Below, one piece after another: positions 7,309-15,967 of a DNA stretch of 36,092 nt (positions within the stretch are counted from its first letter, which is position 1; every line of letters begins with the position of its first letter). The notes below the pieces were generated by a model. That model was given only the letters and a program-made list of their open reading frames with translations. It did no database searches and was not told the DNA's origin. The position numbers were made by a program, and so were the translations under genes. The stretch is from an uncultured Eubacteriales bacterium (GTDB lineage Bacteria; Bacillota_A; Clostridia; Lachnospirales; Lachnospiraceae), in contig ONVT01000186.1 of the NCBI GenBank assembly GCA_900321365.1, positions 1 to 36,092 on the forward strand, in the 5' to 3' direction.

Positions 7309-7399
7309 CAGAGAGGATTTCGCTTCAGCCTGTTCACGGAAAAGGGTAAGCGGAGAAGAATAAGGTGCAGTTTCGGCTATTTGAAAGGAGATTACTGAC

Positions 7400-8422
7400 A
7401 TGAAAAAATCACTGTTGGCTGTTCTGATTGCAGGTACGATGACGATCAGCGCCGTGCCTGGCGCAGTATGGGCAGGAGAGAAAGAGTCCGAAGAAGATTC
7501 CCTGGGCAGCATGCTCACCTCGATTCTCGGGAAAGCCGGGGAGATCGGCAGCGAACTGGAGGAGACCGGCCTGGTCGATCAGATCCTGGGCAAGGACGGA
7601 CCTCTTGGCGCCTTTCTTCCGGAGGGAGTAGACGCAAGTGAACTGTTTGGAACCGTTACGCAGCAGCTGAATGATTCGGACAGTGAACTCTACCAGGGAC
7701 TGGAAGGACTGGAAAGCCTGGCCGGAATGGTAATCGGGGAAGACGGATCTGTTGACACTCAGATGATTGAAGGCCTGATCGGGTCCTTCTTTGGCGATGC
7801 ATCGTCGTCTGACATGGAATCTGTTGATGAAGGTGAAGAAGACGGAGATGAGGACGAGGAAGAAGCAGCCGACTTTTTCGATGTGTATTCTGATGAGGCG
7901 TATGAGGCAATCGACCAGCATCTGATGGAAGAGACTTCGGAATACATGGAAGAGGGAGATGAAACCATCATTTCAAAAACGATCGCCTGGGCCGAGACCG
8001 ATGAGGACGGAACGATTTACATCCTGGGGTATTTCCTGGTGACGAATTATGACGCCGACGGAAAGGACCTTGTAATGAAGAACGCCGCCGGCAACACGGA
8101 GTTTCTGAAACTGACCCTGAACGAGAAAGGCACACTCGATGTGACAGACTTCCAGGTATCAGAAGATGGAACAGGGTATCTGGAAAGCGTGGAAGCCATG
8201 TGTGAGACTGCCGGGATCACAACGGACGAATTCTTTAATGCTCTGTCCTTCTCTGACGGAACCGACATCGCCGAGATGATTAACTTCCTGGACAATCATC
8301 CGGAGTATGAAAGAATTGAGTTCCAGGGTGAAGCCAGGACAAAGAAAGAGCTGGAGGATAAGCTGGGAGAACTTGTTATTCAGCTGCTCTCCGTGGATGA
8401 GGAGGAATCCACCGAGGCGTAA
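7400..8422 (+). CDS. Secreted acidic protein of unknown function
   Basis: 340-residue exported protein of no recognised family. The start follows AAAGGAG (7384-7390). A classic signal peptide is visible: MKKS, hydrophobic core LLAVLIAGTM, and an Ala-x-Ala-like site with cleavage probably after A25 (VWA|GEK). No lipobox cysteine or LPXTG anchor is present, so the product should be released or loosely wall-associated. After about residue 130 there is a run of Asp/Glu (GEEDGDEDEEE, near residues 143-153), then a globular-looking half with VYSDEAYEAIDQHL and several beta-prone segments. The acidic composition suggests cation binding, but no EF-hand or dockerin-type motif is evident. It is a single-gene unit with its own promoter and terminator. 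Confidence 0.85.
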   Translation: MKKSLLAVLIAGTMTISAVPGAVWAGEKESEEDSLGSMLTSILGKAGEIGSELEETGLVDQILGKDGPLGAFLPEGVDASELFGTVTQQLNDSDSELYQGLEGLESLAGMVIGEDGSVDTQMIEGLIGSFFGDASSSDMESVDEGEEDGDEDEEEAADFFDVYSDEAYEAIDQHLMEETSEYMEEGDETIISKTIAWAETDEDGTIYILGYFLVTNYDADGKDLVMKNAAGNTEFLKLTLNEKGTLDVTDFQVSEDGTGYLESVEAMCETAGITTDEFFNALSFSDGTDIAEMINFLDNHPEYERIEFQGEARTKKELEDKLGELVIQLLSVDEEESTEA

Positions 8423-8464
8423 GCAAAACGCACGACAGACTCAGTCTGGCCGTACAGAAGGAAC

Positions 8465-8504
8465 AAAGAACACCTCAGGCAGAATGCCCGAGGTGTTCTT
8501 TTCT
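8465..8504 (+). terminator. Strong intrinsic terminator
   Basis: A perfect 12-base-pair stem (8465-8476 with 8490-8501; AAAGAACACCTC), extended by GGC/GCC inside the loop (8478-8480 with 8486-8488), runs into a T tract. It ends the acidic-protein transcript. The A-rich 5' side may let it work for cardiolipin synthase from the other strand too. Confidence 0.88.
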
Positions 8505-8583
8505 ATGTGAATGATTTTTCACAGGTGCTATCGAAAGAAAAGACCAGCAAGAAGTACAGGTTATTATTCAGTCGATTCCGGCC

Positions 8584-10152
8584 TTACATCAGCGGCGCAA
8601 TGAACTTCATAAACAGTCCGAGAATCTTATACGACATCCTCTCATGCCGGATGGTCTCGGCTGTCACAGCAGAGCATCTGGAGAGGGTGTTGTTGAAATC
8701 AGCCTTGATGTCATCGATACAGGGCACCTTGTACATGTAAGCGGCGCATTCAAAGTGATGATAAAGGCTGCGGTAATCCAGGTTGATCGTTCCGACGACA
8801 GCCTTCACATCGTCGCTGAGCACGACCTTCGCATGTACGAATCCCGGCTTATACTCGTAGATCTTCACACCTGCCTCGTTGAGAGCCTTATAATGTGATT
8901 TGGCCAGGGCGTAGGCCAGCTTCTTATCCGGAATGCCGGGAAGGATCAGTCTGACATCCACGCCTCTCTGAGCGGCGAACTTCAGGGAAGTCTCCAACTC
9001 GCCGTCCAGGATCAGATATGGCGTCATAATGTACACATAGTCTTTTGCACGGTTCAGTATGTCCATATAGACTGCCTCGCCCGCCTTGTCATGATCCAGA
9101 GGGCAGTCTCCGTAAGGCATCACATAACCCTCCGCGTTCTGCGGGACATAACCGGTGTCATCCAGAAACGGACTGAACTGCGGTTCTTTTTCGGTGACAT
9201 TCCACATCTGAAGGAAAAGGAGGGTAAAGCTTTTTACCGCGTCTCCCTCTAACATGACAGCCGTGTCCTTCCAGTGGCCGAAACGCTCTATCCTGTTGAT
9301 GTATTCATCGGCCAGATTGACGCCGCCGGTGAAGGCAACCTTTCCGTCGATGACAAGGATCTTGCGGTGGTCGCGGTAGTTATAGTGGGAAGAGAGCAGC
9401 GGCTTGATCGGGGAGAAGGACTTTGCCTTTATCCCCTGCTTTTCAAGGAGCTTCCAGTAGTCGGGGGGAAGGGTCGACATCTCGCACATACCGTCATACA
9501 TGAACCTGACATCCACGCCTTCCTTTGCCTTTCGGATCAGGATCCCCAGGATTCTTCCCCACATGTAGCCTTCTTCCACGATGAAGTATTCCATGAAGAT
9601 AAAATGCTCCGCTTTTTCGAGTTCTTCCAGCATGGCGGCAAATTTGTTCTCGCCAAGGGGGAAGTAACGGGTTTTCGTATTCTTGAAGACAGGGAAACAC
9701 CCGCTCCGGCAGAGGTAAGTCGAAAGGTCATCGGTTCCGCCGCCGTCTTCGTCCAGTTCCTTCATCGTCTGATCCGAACGGGGAATCGCGTTTTTTGTGT
9801 CATCGATAAGATCTTCCACTTTCTTCCTGAGAACACGGTGCCCGACGTTCATCTGGGTGTACCAGAACAGGACAGCGCCAAAGAAGGGAAGGGCCGCGAT
9901 GATAAGCATCCATGTCAGCTTCGCGGAATTGTCAATCGAACAGGCGAAAAGATAGATCACCATAGCCAGGGTGAACAGAGTCGAAATCACCATATAATGG
10001 CTGATATACTGATGCAGCCATACAAATATCGCGACATACAGGAACACCTGCAGCCCCAGCAGGATCGCGATGATCAGAAACCGGCTGAAGATGAAGGACA
10101 TGACTCCCTTCTTCTTCGGCTTCGCCAGACGTACTACCTTCGTGTCATCCAT
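8584..10152 (-). CDS. cls: Cardiolipin synthase (phospholipase D family)
   Basis: 522-residue membrane enzyme that joins two phosphatidylglycerols into cardiolipin and glycerol. Near the N-terminus there are two hydrophobic helices plus a PLDc_N-type segment (SIDNSAKLTWMLIIAALPFFG) that anchor it in the membrane. Both catalytic HxKx4D motifs are intact: H262-K264-D269 (HRKILVID, followed by AFTGGVN) and H440-K442-D447 (HAKVVLSD, followed by VVGTINLDYRS). Length matches bacterial Cls (about 480-520). I chose the ATG at 10152, 8 bases after AGAGG; a TTG at 10158 is in frame but only 2 bases from that site. It is divergent from the permease/c-di-GMP gene and convergent with the acidic-protein gene. 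Confidence 0.95.
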   Translation of the reverse strand: MDDTKVVRLAKPKKKGVMSFIFSRFLIIAILLGLQVFLYVAIFVWLHQYISHYMVISTLFTLAMVIYLFACSIDNSAKLTWMLIIAALPFFGAVLFWYTQMNVGHRVLRKKVEDLIDDTKNAIPRSDQTMKELDEDGGGTDDLSTYLCRSGCFPVFKNTKTRYFPLGENKFAAMLEELEKAEHFIFMEYFIVEEGYMWGRILGILIRKAKEGVDVRFMYDGMCEMSTLPPDYWKLLEKQGIKAKSFSPIKPLLSSHYNYRDHRKILVIDGKVAFTGGVNLADEYINRIERFGHWKDTAVMLEGDAVKSFTLLFLQMWNVTEKEPQFSPFLDDTGYVPQNAEGYVMPYGDCPLDHDKAGEAVYMDILNRAKDYVYIMTPYLILDGELETSLKFAAQRGVDVRLILPGIPDKKLAYALAKSHYKALNEAGVKIYEYKPGFVHAKVVLSDDVKAVVGTINLDYRSLYHHFECAAYMYKVPCIDDIKADFNNTLSRCSAVTAETIRHERMSYKILGLFMKFIAPLM

Positions 10153-10189
10153 TTTCAAAACCTCTTTCCTGTTTTCCGCGTTACTGGAT

Positions 10190-10231
10190 ACAAGTCCCGC
10201 CCCCCGCCACCCCCGCGGCTGCGGGACTTGT
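10190..10231 (-). promoter_or_regulatory. Leader hairpin with G-rich loop upstream of cls
   Basis: A perfect 11-base inverted repeat (ACAAGTCCCGC at 10190-10200 with its complement at 10221-10231) encloses 20 bases. On the cls mRNA strand the loop and arm carry runs of five, two, six and three G. It lies wholly inside the predicted cls 5' leader, 37 bases before the ATG, so it may affect translation or mRNA stability. Confidence 0.6.
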
Positions 10232-10247
10232 AACCGTTACGGGTCTT

Positions 10248-10277
10248 ATTGTATCACAGGTTGAACGATGATGGAAA
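10248..10277 (-). promoter_or_regulatory. Promoter for cls
   Basis: Minus-strand TTTCCA (10277-10272), an 18-base spacer, then TACAAT (10253-10248). The -35 hexamer is the same six base pairs used by the divergent promoter. Confidence 0.5.
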
Positions 10278-10300
10278 ACAACCGTTCTTTCCTGTATAAT
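10272..10300 (+). promoter_or_regulatory. Promoter for the permease/c-di-GMP fusion gene
   Basis: TGGAAA (10272-10277), a 17-base spacer, then a perfect TATAAT (10295-10300), 47 bases before the ATG at 10348. Confidence 0.6.
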
Positions 10301-10347
10301 GAATGGCAGGACAGATGAAATCCACATATCGAAAGGAGCGGTATCAG

Positions 10348-13300
10348 ATGTCAGAGAAGAAGCCTCAGATCGGACTGCAGCCACATCTTTCCCCGGCGGC
10401 AGCGTGGGCGCTGTCGGTCGGTACAGCTGTCGGATGGGGGTGTCTGGTTGTCACCAGCAATACGTACCTGGCCCAGGCCGGCCCTGTCGGCACAATTATT
10501 GGTCTTCTCATCGGCACTGCCCTGATGCTGATCATGTGCCGGAACTTTTTCTTCATGGCGAGCCATTATCCCCGTGCGTGCGGCGTGTATGCCTATACCA
10601 GAGAGGTGTATGGCTATGACCGCGCATTCCTGGTATTCTGGTTCCTCAGCCTGACCTACATCTCCATGTTCTGGGCAAACGCGACCAGTCTGCCGCTGTT
10701 TGCGAGGTATTTCATGGGCGACATGTTCCGGGTCGGTTACCTGTTTACCCTGTTCGGGTACGAAGTCTGGTTCGGCGAAGTACTGCTGACCATCATCGCT
10801 GTTGTCATCATCACCTTGCTGTGCATGCGCAGCAGGATGATCTCGGCCCAGGTAATGGTGGTGCTGGCCTGTATTTTTGTGGCAGGGATTACACTGTGTT
10901 TTGTATGGGCGATGATCTCTCACAAAAGCAGCTTTGATCCGGCTTTCGTTCCGGATAAGGGTGCCCTGTCACAGACACTGCGGATTGCATTTATTTCTCC
11001 GTGGGCATTTATCGGTTTTGAGAGCATCACCCATTCCGCCGAGGAATTCAACTTTAAGAAGGATAAGCTGTTCCGCATCCTGGTGGTTTCTGTGCTGACC
11101 TCGGCGGCTCTGTATATCTTTGTCACGCTTCTGAGCATCACCGCCTATCCGGAGGATTGCGGCAGCTGGCTGGAGTATATCAAAAACCGCGGAAACTACT
11201 CCGGCATTGAGGGCCTGCCCGCTTTCTATGCCGCACAGCATTACCTGGGCAGCTTTGGAGTGGGCATTCTGATGGCTTCCCTTCTGTGCCTGATCCTGAC
11301 CAGCCTCATCGGAAACCTGAGATCGCTTTCCAGGCTGTTCTATTCCGCTGCCAGGGATGATATTCTGCCGAGTCCGTTTGCCCGGCTGAACGATAAGCAG
11401 ATTCCCGCGAACGCGATGATCCTGGTTGCTGCGCTGAGCATCCCGATGGCGTTTGTCGGCCGTACGGCGATCGGCTGGATTGTGGATGTGACGACGCTCG
11501 GCGCGACGATGCTGTACGGCTTCGTTTCGGCCGCAACATACAAAACGGCGAAAAAACTGAAGAGTACCAGGGAGAAGGTCACGGGCGCCATCGGCTTCTG
11601 GGTCATGCTGATCTTTGGAATATATCTGCTTTTCCCTCACCTGTTCGGGGAAGCCCTGCTGGAGACGGAAACGTACATCCTTGTCATGGTGTGGACTGTC
11701 ATAGGTTTTTTCTACTTCCGGTGGATTATCAAGAATGACCAGTCCAGGCGGTTTGGCAAGGCGATCATTGTCTGGATTGCCCTGCTGGCCCTGGTCGTAT
11801 TCATGGCCATGATCTGGTCGGGACGAGTGGATGAGCAGACGACAGACGAGTCGATCCATTCCATACAGGAATACTATCACGGACAGGCAGAAGAAAGCGT
11901 CCGGACGCAGGATGAGGGAACATTCATTCAGGGACAGATTGAGCGGATCCACAGGATTGATACGACCAATACCCTGATTATCACGATCCTGTTTGTGCTC
12001 GCTCTCGCAGCGATGCTGATCAACCACCTGTCGATGGAGAAGTGGGAGAAAAAGGCGGTTGAGGAAAGGGATAAGGCGAAAGAGACCGCGTTCAGGGATC
12101 CTCTGACCGGCGCGAAGAGCAAGCATGCGTACCTGCTGAGCGAAAATGAATACGACACCTCCATCACCGAAGGCCAGGCCAGGGATTTTGCCGTTGTGGT
12201 CTGTGACGTGAACGGCCTGAAGAAGATCAACGATACACTGGGCCATAAGGCGGGTGACGAGTACATCCGTCAGGCGTTCGTGATGATCTGTGATATCTTC
12301 CAGCACAGTCCGGTATTCCGCATCGGCGGGGATGAATTCGTCGTGATCCTGTCAGGACGGGATTACATTATCCGGAAAGAACTTGTCCTTGCACTGCATG
12401 ACCGTTCCGTGGAACACATTTCCAAAGGGGGAGTCGTGATCTCGGGAGGGCTTTCGGATTACCGGCAGGGAGAAGACCCGAGCTTCCACAGCGTATTTGA
12501 ACGCGCGGACACCCTGATGTACGAGGAGAAGAAGCTCCTGAAGAGCCTTGGGGCAGTGACAAGGGATGACGCCGAGGAGACGGCCGGCACTTCCTCGGTG
12601 GTGATGAACGGCCGGAGCGTTCTGGTCGAAAAAAGTTATATCCTCATCGTGGAGGACGAGGACATCAACCTGATGATGCTGGGGAATATGCTCCAGGGAG
12701 AGTACGACCTGCTGTATGCGTCGGATGGCGCTGAGGCGCTGGAGCAGATCAGGGAACACCAGGATGAAATCGCGATTGTCCTTCTGGATCTGCAGATGCC
12801 CCGCATGAGTGGTATGGAAGTACTGAAGGTCATGAAGGAGGAATCCGAACTGGCTGGAATTCCTGTCATCGTGCTGACAGCCGACCAGAGTGCCGAGGTG
12901 GAGTGCCTCAAGGTCGGCGCCATGGACTTTATCCCGAAGCCGTATCCGTCTCCGGAGATTGTGCAGGCCAGAGTGAACCGCTGCATCGAACTGTCCGAAA
13001 AGCGGAATATCATCCAGTCTACGGAGAGGGATCCCCTCACCGGGCTTTACAACCTGAGCTATTTCCAGAACTACGTCAGGATGTACGATCGGCATTATAT
13101 GGAGATGGAAATGGACGCCATCGTTGTGGATGTAAACCACTTCCATATGCTGAATGAGCGTTATGGCAAACAGTACGGAGACAGCGTGCTTTCACAGATC
13201 GGTGAGCGCATTCGGACGATCTCCCGTGAGGTGGGCGGTGTCAGCTGCCGCCACAGCGGGGATACCTTCTTCATCTACTGCCCGCACCGGGAGGATTATG

Positions 13301-14697
13301 AGGTGCTGCTGTCCAGGGCTTCGGAAGGCCTGGGCGGGGAGGAGGCCTCCTCGAACAGGGTCCGGCTGCGCATGGGCGTTTACGCCGGCGTAAACAAGGA
13401 AATTGAGATCGAGCGCCGTTTTGACTATGCCAGAATCGCGGCAAATACTGTCAAGAGCGGATACCGGAAGCTGGTCGGGATCTATGACAACGAGATGCAC
13501 GAAGCCGAACTGTACCGGGAGCGCCTGCTGGAGGACTTCCGGCCTTCACTGTCGGACAACCGGTTCACGGTGTACTTCCAGCCCAAGTATGATATCCGTC
13601 CGGATAAACCCGTCCTGTCCAGCGCAGAGGCTCTTGTGCGCTGGGATCATCCCGAACTGGGCATGATCAGCCCAGGCGTGTTCATCCCGCTGCTGGAGGA
13701 CAACGGCATGATCCTTGAGCTGGATATGTTCGTCTGGCGCCAGGCCGCCGCCCGGATCAGGGACTGGAAGGACCGCTTCGGGTATTCCGTGCCGGTGTCG
13801 GTGAATGTTTCGCGCATCGACATGCTTACACCGAACCTGAAGGGGATCTTCAACGATATCCTGACGGCATACGGCCTGGATGCCGGAGATCTGATGCTGG
13901 AGATCACGGAGTCGGCCTATACGGAGGACGCGGAACAGGTGATCTCCACGGCAAGGGAGCTTCGCGGTATGGGCATGGGGTTCCGGATCGAGATGGACGA
14001 TTTCGGCACCGGCTATTCGTCCCTGGGAATGCTGTCGCATCTGCCCATTGACGTGCTGAAGCTGGATATCAGCTTTGTGCGGAGCGCTTTCGGTGAAACG
14101 AGGGACGTGAGGATGATCGAGCTGATCATCGACATCGCGGATTACCTGCATGTGCCTGTTGTGGCGGAAGGCGTGGAGACCGAGGAGCAGTACCTGGTGC
14201 TGAAGGCCATGGGCTGCGACTATGTGCAGGGATATTATTTCTCCAGACCTGTGCCGCCTGAGGAATTTGACAGGTTCCTGGCCGAGCGGGGCGACGCGGG
14301 CGTAGAGATAGCGCCTGCTGTCAGAAGAACGTATATGAGCATCTCCAACGCGCTGACCAGCGATTTCGAGAGCATCTTCTATGTGGATGTGGTTTCGGCC
14401 CACTACCTCGAATTCTTCAGCGGGAAGGACGGAGATCTTGAGATTCGTCCGGGAGGAACAGACTTTTTCACAAACGCAAGGGCAAGGCTCCTGGAGGATG
14501 TGTGTGAAGAGGATAAGGAAAGGATCCGGGAAGTTCTCGGCAAGGCGAGCCTGATCCGCTGGATCAGCGCGGAAGATACGGGTGAAGTATCCTTCCGGAG
14601 GATAAAGGGCGGCATGCCGGTTCCCTATTCCCTGCAGGCGATCAAGACCAGGAGCAGCGACGACCACCACATCGTGATCGGCATACGGCCACAGTGA
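10348..14697 (+). CDS. Amino-acid permease fused to GGDEF-REC-GGDEF-EAL-PAS-like modules
   Basis: 1449 residues. Start at 10348 after AAAGGAG; the ATG at 10303 has no such site. Residues about 20-470 are an APC-superfamily permease (GTAVGWG in helix 1, ISPWAFIGFESITHSAEE in helix 6, ARDDILP-like loop). Two further helices (about 471-490 and 542-561) flank an outside loop. GGDEF1 (about 580-735) is canonical: DVNGLKKIND, GHKAGD, G660-GDEF; the inhibitory RxxD is absent (FQHS). REC (763-885) has E769-D770, phosphoacceptor D814 and K864. GGDEF2 (890-1045) is degenerate (SGDTF, 970-974). EAL (1050-1320) is complete: EALVRW (1094), NVSR, EITES, DDFGTGYSS (D1217-D1218), AEGVETEEQ. A PAS-like domain closes it. 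It probably couples amino-acid transport or sensing to c-di-GMP synthesis and breakdown; substrate and net activity are unknown. Confidence 0.92.
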   Translation: MSEKKPQIGLQPHLSPAAAWALSVGTAVGWGCLVVTSNTYLAQAGPVGTIIGLLIGTALMLIMCRNFFFMASHYPRACGVYAYTREVYGYDRAFLVFWFLSLTYISMFWANATSLPLFARYFMGDMFRVGYLFTLFGYEVWFGEVLLTIIAVVIITLLCMRSRMISAQVMVVLACIFVAGITLCFVWAMISHKSSFDPAFVPDKGALSQTLRIAFISPWAFIGFESITHSAEEFNFKKDKLFRILVVSVLTSAALYIFVTLLSITAYPEDCGSWLEYIKNRGNYSGIEGLPAFYAAQHYLGSFGVGILMASLLCLILTSLIGNLRSLSRLFYSAARDDILPSPFARLNDKQIPANAMILVAALSIPMAFVGRTAIGWIVDVTTLGATMLYGFVSAATYKTAKKLKSTREKVTGAIGFWVMLIFGIYLLFPHLFGEALLETETYILVMVWTVIGFFYFRWIIKNDQSRRFGKAIIVWIALLALVVFMAMIWSGRVDEQTTDESIHSIQEYYHGQAEESVRTQDEGTFIQGQIERIHRIDTTNTLIITILFVLALAAMLINHLSMEKWEKKAVEERDKAKETAFRDPLTGAKSKHAYLLSENEYDTSITEGQARDFAVVVCDVNGLKKINDTLGHKAGDEYIRQAFVMICDIFQHSPVFRIGGDEFVVILSGRDYIIRKELVLALHDRSVEHISKGGVVISGGLSDYRQGEDPSFHSVFERADTLMYEEKKLLKSLGAVTRDDAEETAGTSSVVMNGRSVLVEKSYILIVEDEDINLMMLGNMLQGEYDLLYASDGAEALEQIREHQDEIAIVLLDLQMPRMSGMEVLKVMKEESELAGIPVIVLTADQSAEVECLKVGAMDFIPKPYPSPEIVQARVNRCIELSEKRNIIQSTERDPLTGLYNLSYFQNYVRMYDRHYMEMEMDAIVVDVNHFHMLNERYGKQYGDSVLSQIGERIRTISREVGGVSCRHSGDTFFIYCPHREDYEVLLSRASEGLGGEEASSNRVRLRMGVYAGVNKEIEIERRFDYARIAANTVKSGYRKLVGIYDNEMHEAELYRERLLEDFRPSLSDNRFTVYFQPKYDIRPDKPVLSSAEALVRWDHPELGMISPGVFIPLLEDNGMILELDMFVWRQAAARIRDWKDRFGYSVPVSVNVSRIDMLTPNLKGIFNDILTAYGLDAGDLMLEITESAYTEDAEQVISTARELRGMGMGFRIEMDDFGTGYSSLGMLSHLPIDVLKLDISFVRSAFGETRDVRMIELIIDIADYLHVPVVAEGVETEEQYLVLKAMGCDYVQGYYFSRPVPPEEFDRFLAERGDAGVEIAPAVRRTYMSISNALTSDFESIFYVDVVSAHYLEFFSGKDGDLEIRPGGTDFFTNARARLLEDVCEEDKERIREVLGKASLIRWISAEDTGEVSFRRIKGGMPVPYSLQAIKTRSSDDHHIVIGIRPQ

Positions 14698-14728
14698 CTG
14701 GTAACTCAGTGATCCCGTCACAGGGCGC

Positions 14729-14757
14729 TTGACAGACAGATCGAATCGTTTTATCTT
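14729..14757 (+). promoter_or_regulatory. Promoter for asd
   Basis: Perfect TTGACA (14729-14734), a 17-base spacer, then TATCTT (14752-14757). The leader is only about 25 bases, too short for a lysine riboswitch. Confidence 0.72.
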
Positions 14758-14789
14758 CTGTAAGAAAAAACAATAAGGGGGTTCTGGTT

Positions 14790-15872
14790 ATGGAAAAACT
14801 GAGAGTCGGAATACTGGGAGCTACCGGCATGGTCGGGCAGCGGTTCGTGACCCTGCTCGCGGACCATCCGTGGTTTGAGATCGCGGCACTGGCCGCAAGT
14901 CCCCGCTCTGAGGGGAAGACCTACCAGGAGGCGGCGGAAGGCAGATGGAAGATGACCTGTCCCATGCCCGAAAGCGCCCGCGGTATGGTGATCCGGAATG
15001 TGAACGATGTCGACAGGATCGCGGAGGATGTGGACATGGTGTTCTCGGCGGTCGACATGCCGAAGGATGAGATCCGCCGGTTCGAGGAGGCTTTCGCCAG
15101 GACGGAGACTCCGGTTGTTTCCAATAACAGCGCGCACCGCTGGACAGAGGATGTTCCCATGGTGATCCCGGAGATCAACCCGGAGCATTTTGACATCATT
15201 GAAGCCCAGAAGAGAAGGCTTAAGACAACGAGGGGATTCATCGCGGTCAAGCCGAACTGTTCGATCCAGTCCTACACACCGGCACTGGCCGCGTGGAGAG
15301 AATTCGGGCCCTATGAGGTGGTCGCGAGCACCTACCAGGCGATTTCCGGAGCGGGAAAGACCTTTGCCGACTGGCCTGAGATGAACGGGAATGTCATCCC
15401 GTATATCGGCGGCGAGGAGGAGAAGAGCGAGAAGGAACCGCTCAAGGTCTTTGGAACCGTTGAGGGCGGTGCGATTGTTCCCGCGAGCGAGCCCCGTATC
15501 ACCTGCCAGTGTGTCCGCGTTCCGGTCCTGAACGGGCATACCGCATCTGTCTTTGTGAAGTTCCGCAAGGAGGCATCGAAGGAAGAACTGGTCGAAAAGC
15601 TGGTTCAGTTCCGCGGCTATCCGCAGGAGAAGGCTCTTCCGAGCGCTCCGAAGCAGTTTATCCGGTACATGGAAGAATGTGACCGTCCCCAGGTGAGCCT
15701 GGATGTGGACTATGAGGGCGGCATGGGAGTGTCAATCGGACGCCTTCGCCCTGACAGCGTGTATGACTGGAAGTTTATCGGGCTTTCCCACAACACCTTA
15801 AGGGGTGCCGCGGGCGGTGCCGTGCTCTGTGCGGAGACACTGGTCTCCATGGGATATATCCGGAAGAAGTAA
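14790..15872 (+). CDS. asd: Aspartate-semialdehyde dehydrogenase
   Basis: NADP-dependent reduction of aspartyl phosphate to aspartate semialdehyde, the branch point to lysine, diaminopimelate, threonine and methionine. The N-terminus has the Rossmann signature GILGATGMVGQRF. The catalytic cysteine is C157 in VKPNCSIQSY, followed by the STYQAISGAGK stretch. The sequence type (PNCS, 360 residues, VPVLNGHTASVFV) is closer to the archaeal/fungal-like class than to the E. coli class, and this class is common in Clostridia. A GGGGG-rich ribosome binding site lies before the ATG. The gene has its own promoter and no obvious operon partner; topB follows after 95 bases. Confidence 0.96.
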   Translation: MEKLRVGILGATGMVGQRFVTLLADHPWFEIAALAASPRSEGKTYQEAAEGRWKMTCPMPESARGMVIRNVNDVDRIAEDVDMVFSAVDMPKDEIRRFEEAFARTETPVVSNNSAHRWTEDVPMVIPEINPEHFDIIEAQKRRLKTTRGFIAVKPNCSIQSYTPALAAWREFGPYEVVASTYQAISGAGKTFADWPEMNGNVIPYIGGEEEKSEKEPLKVFGTVEGGAIVPASEPRITCQCVRVPVLNGHTASVFVKFRKEASKEELVEKLVQFRGYPQEKALPSAPKQFIRYMEECDRPQVSLDVDYEGGMGVSIGRLRPDSVYDWKFIGLSHNTLRGAAGGAVLCAETLVSMGYIRKK

Positions 15873-15875
15873 AAA

Positions 15876-15905
15876 GACACCTTTCAGGGTGTCGTCGGGT
15901 TTCTT
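15876..15905 (+). terminator. Possible weak terminator after asd
   Basis: GACACC (15876-15881) pairs with GGTGTC (15888-15893) over a six-base loop, but the following bases are only moderately T-rich (CGTCGGGTTTCTT). Some read-through into topB is likely. Confidence 0.4.
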
Positions 15906-15917
15906 AAGATTGGAGCG

Positions 15918-15930
15918 GGGATTAAATCCC
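15918..15930. promoter_or_regulatory. Perfect palindrome upstream of topB
   Basis: GGGATT-A-AATCCC is a 13-base perfect inverted repeat about 38 bases before the topB ATG, followed by CCCGGG-type symmetry. It is operator-like, but no binding protein can be named. Confidence 0.35.
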
Positions 15931-15967
15931 GGGAGTATGAGGCCGTAGAGAGTATCCAGGCATCAGC

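Noticed and set aside
7226..7399. SAM or cobalamin riboswitch before the metH operon
   Set aside because: The predicted leader is only about 25 bases and no riboswitch core is visible.
10969..12306. 445-codon minus-strand open frame inside the permease fusion
   Set aside because: Antisense to a gene with clear domain motifs; composition (His, Gln, Arg, Asp rich) is typical of reverse-frame noise.
13546..14721. 391-codon minus-strand open frame opposite the EAL domain
   Set aside because: Same reasoning: antisense to intact EAL motifs, no start signals.
14698..14789. Lysine riboswitch before asd
   Set aside because: The promoter sits at 14729-14757, leaving about 25 bases of leader, far too short.
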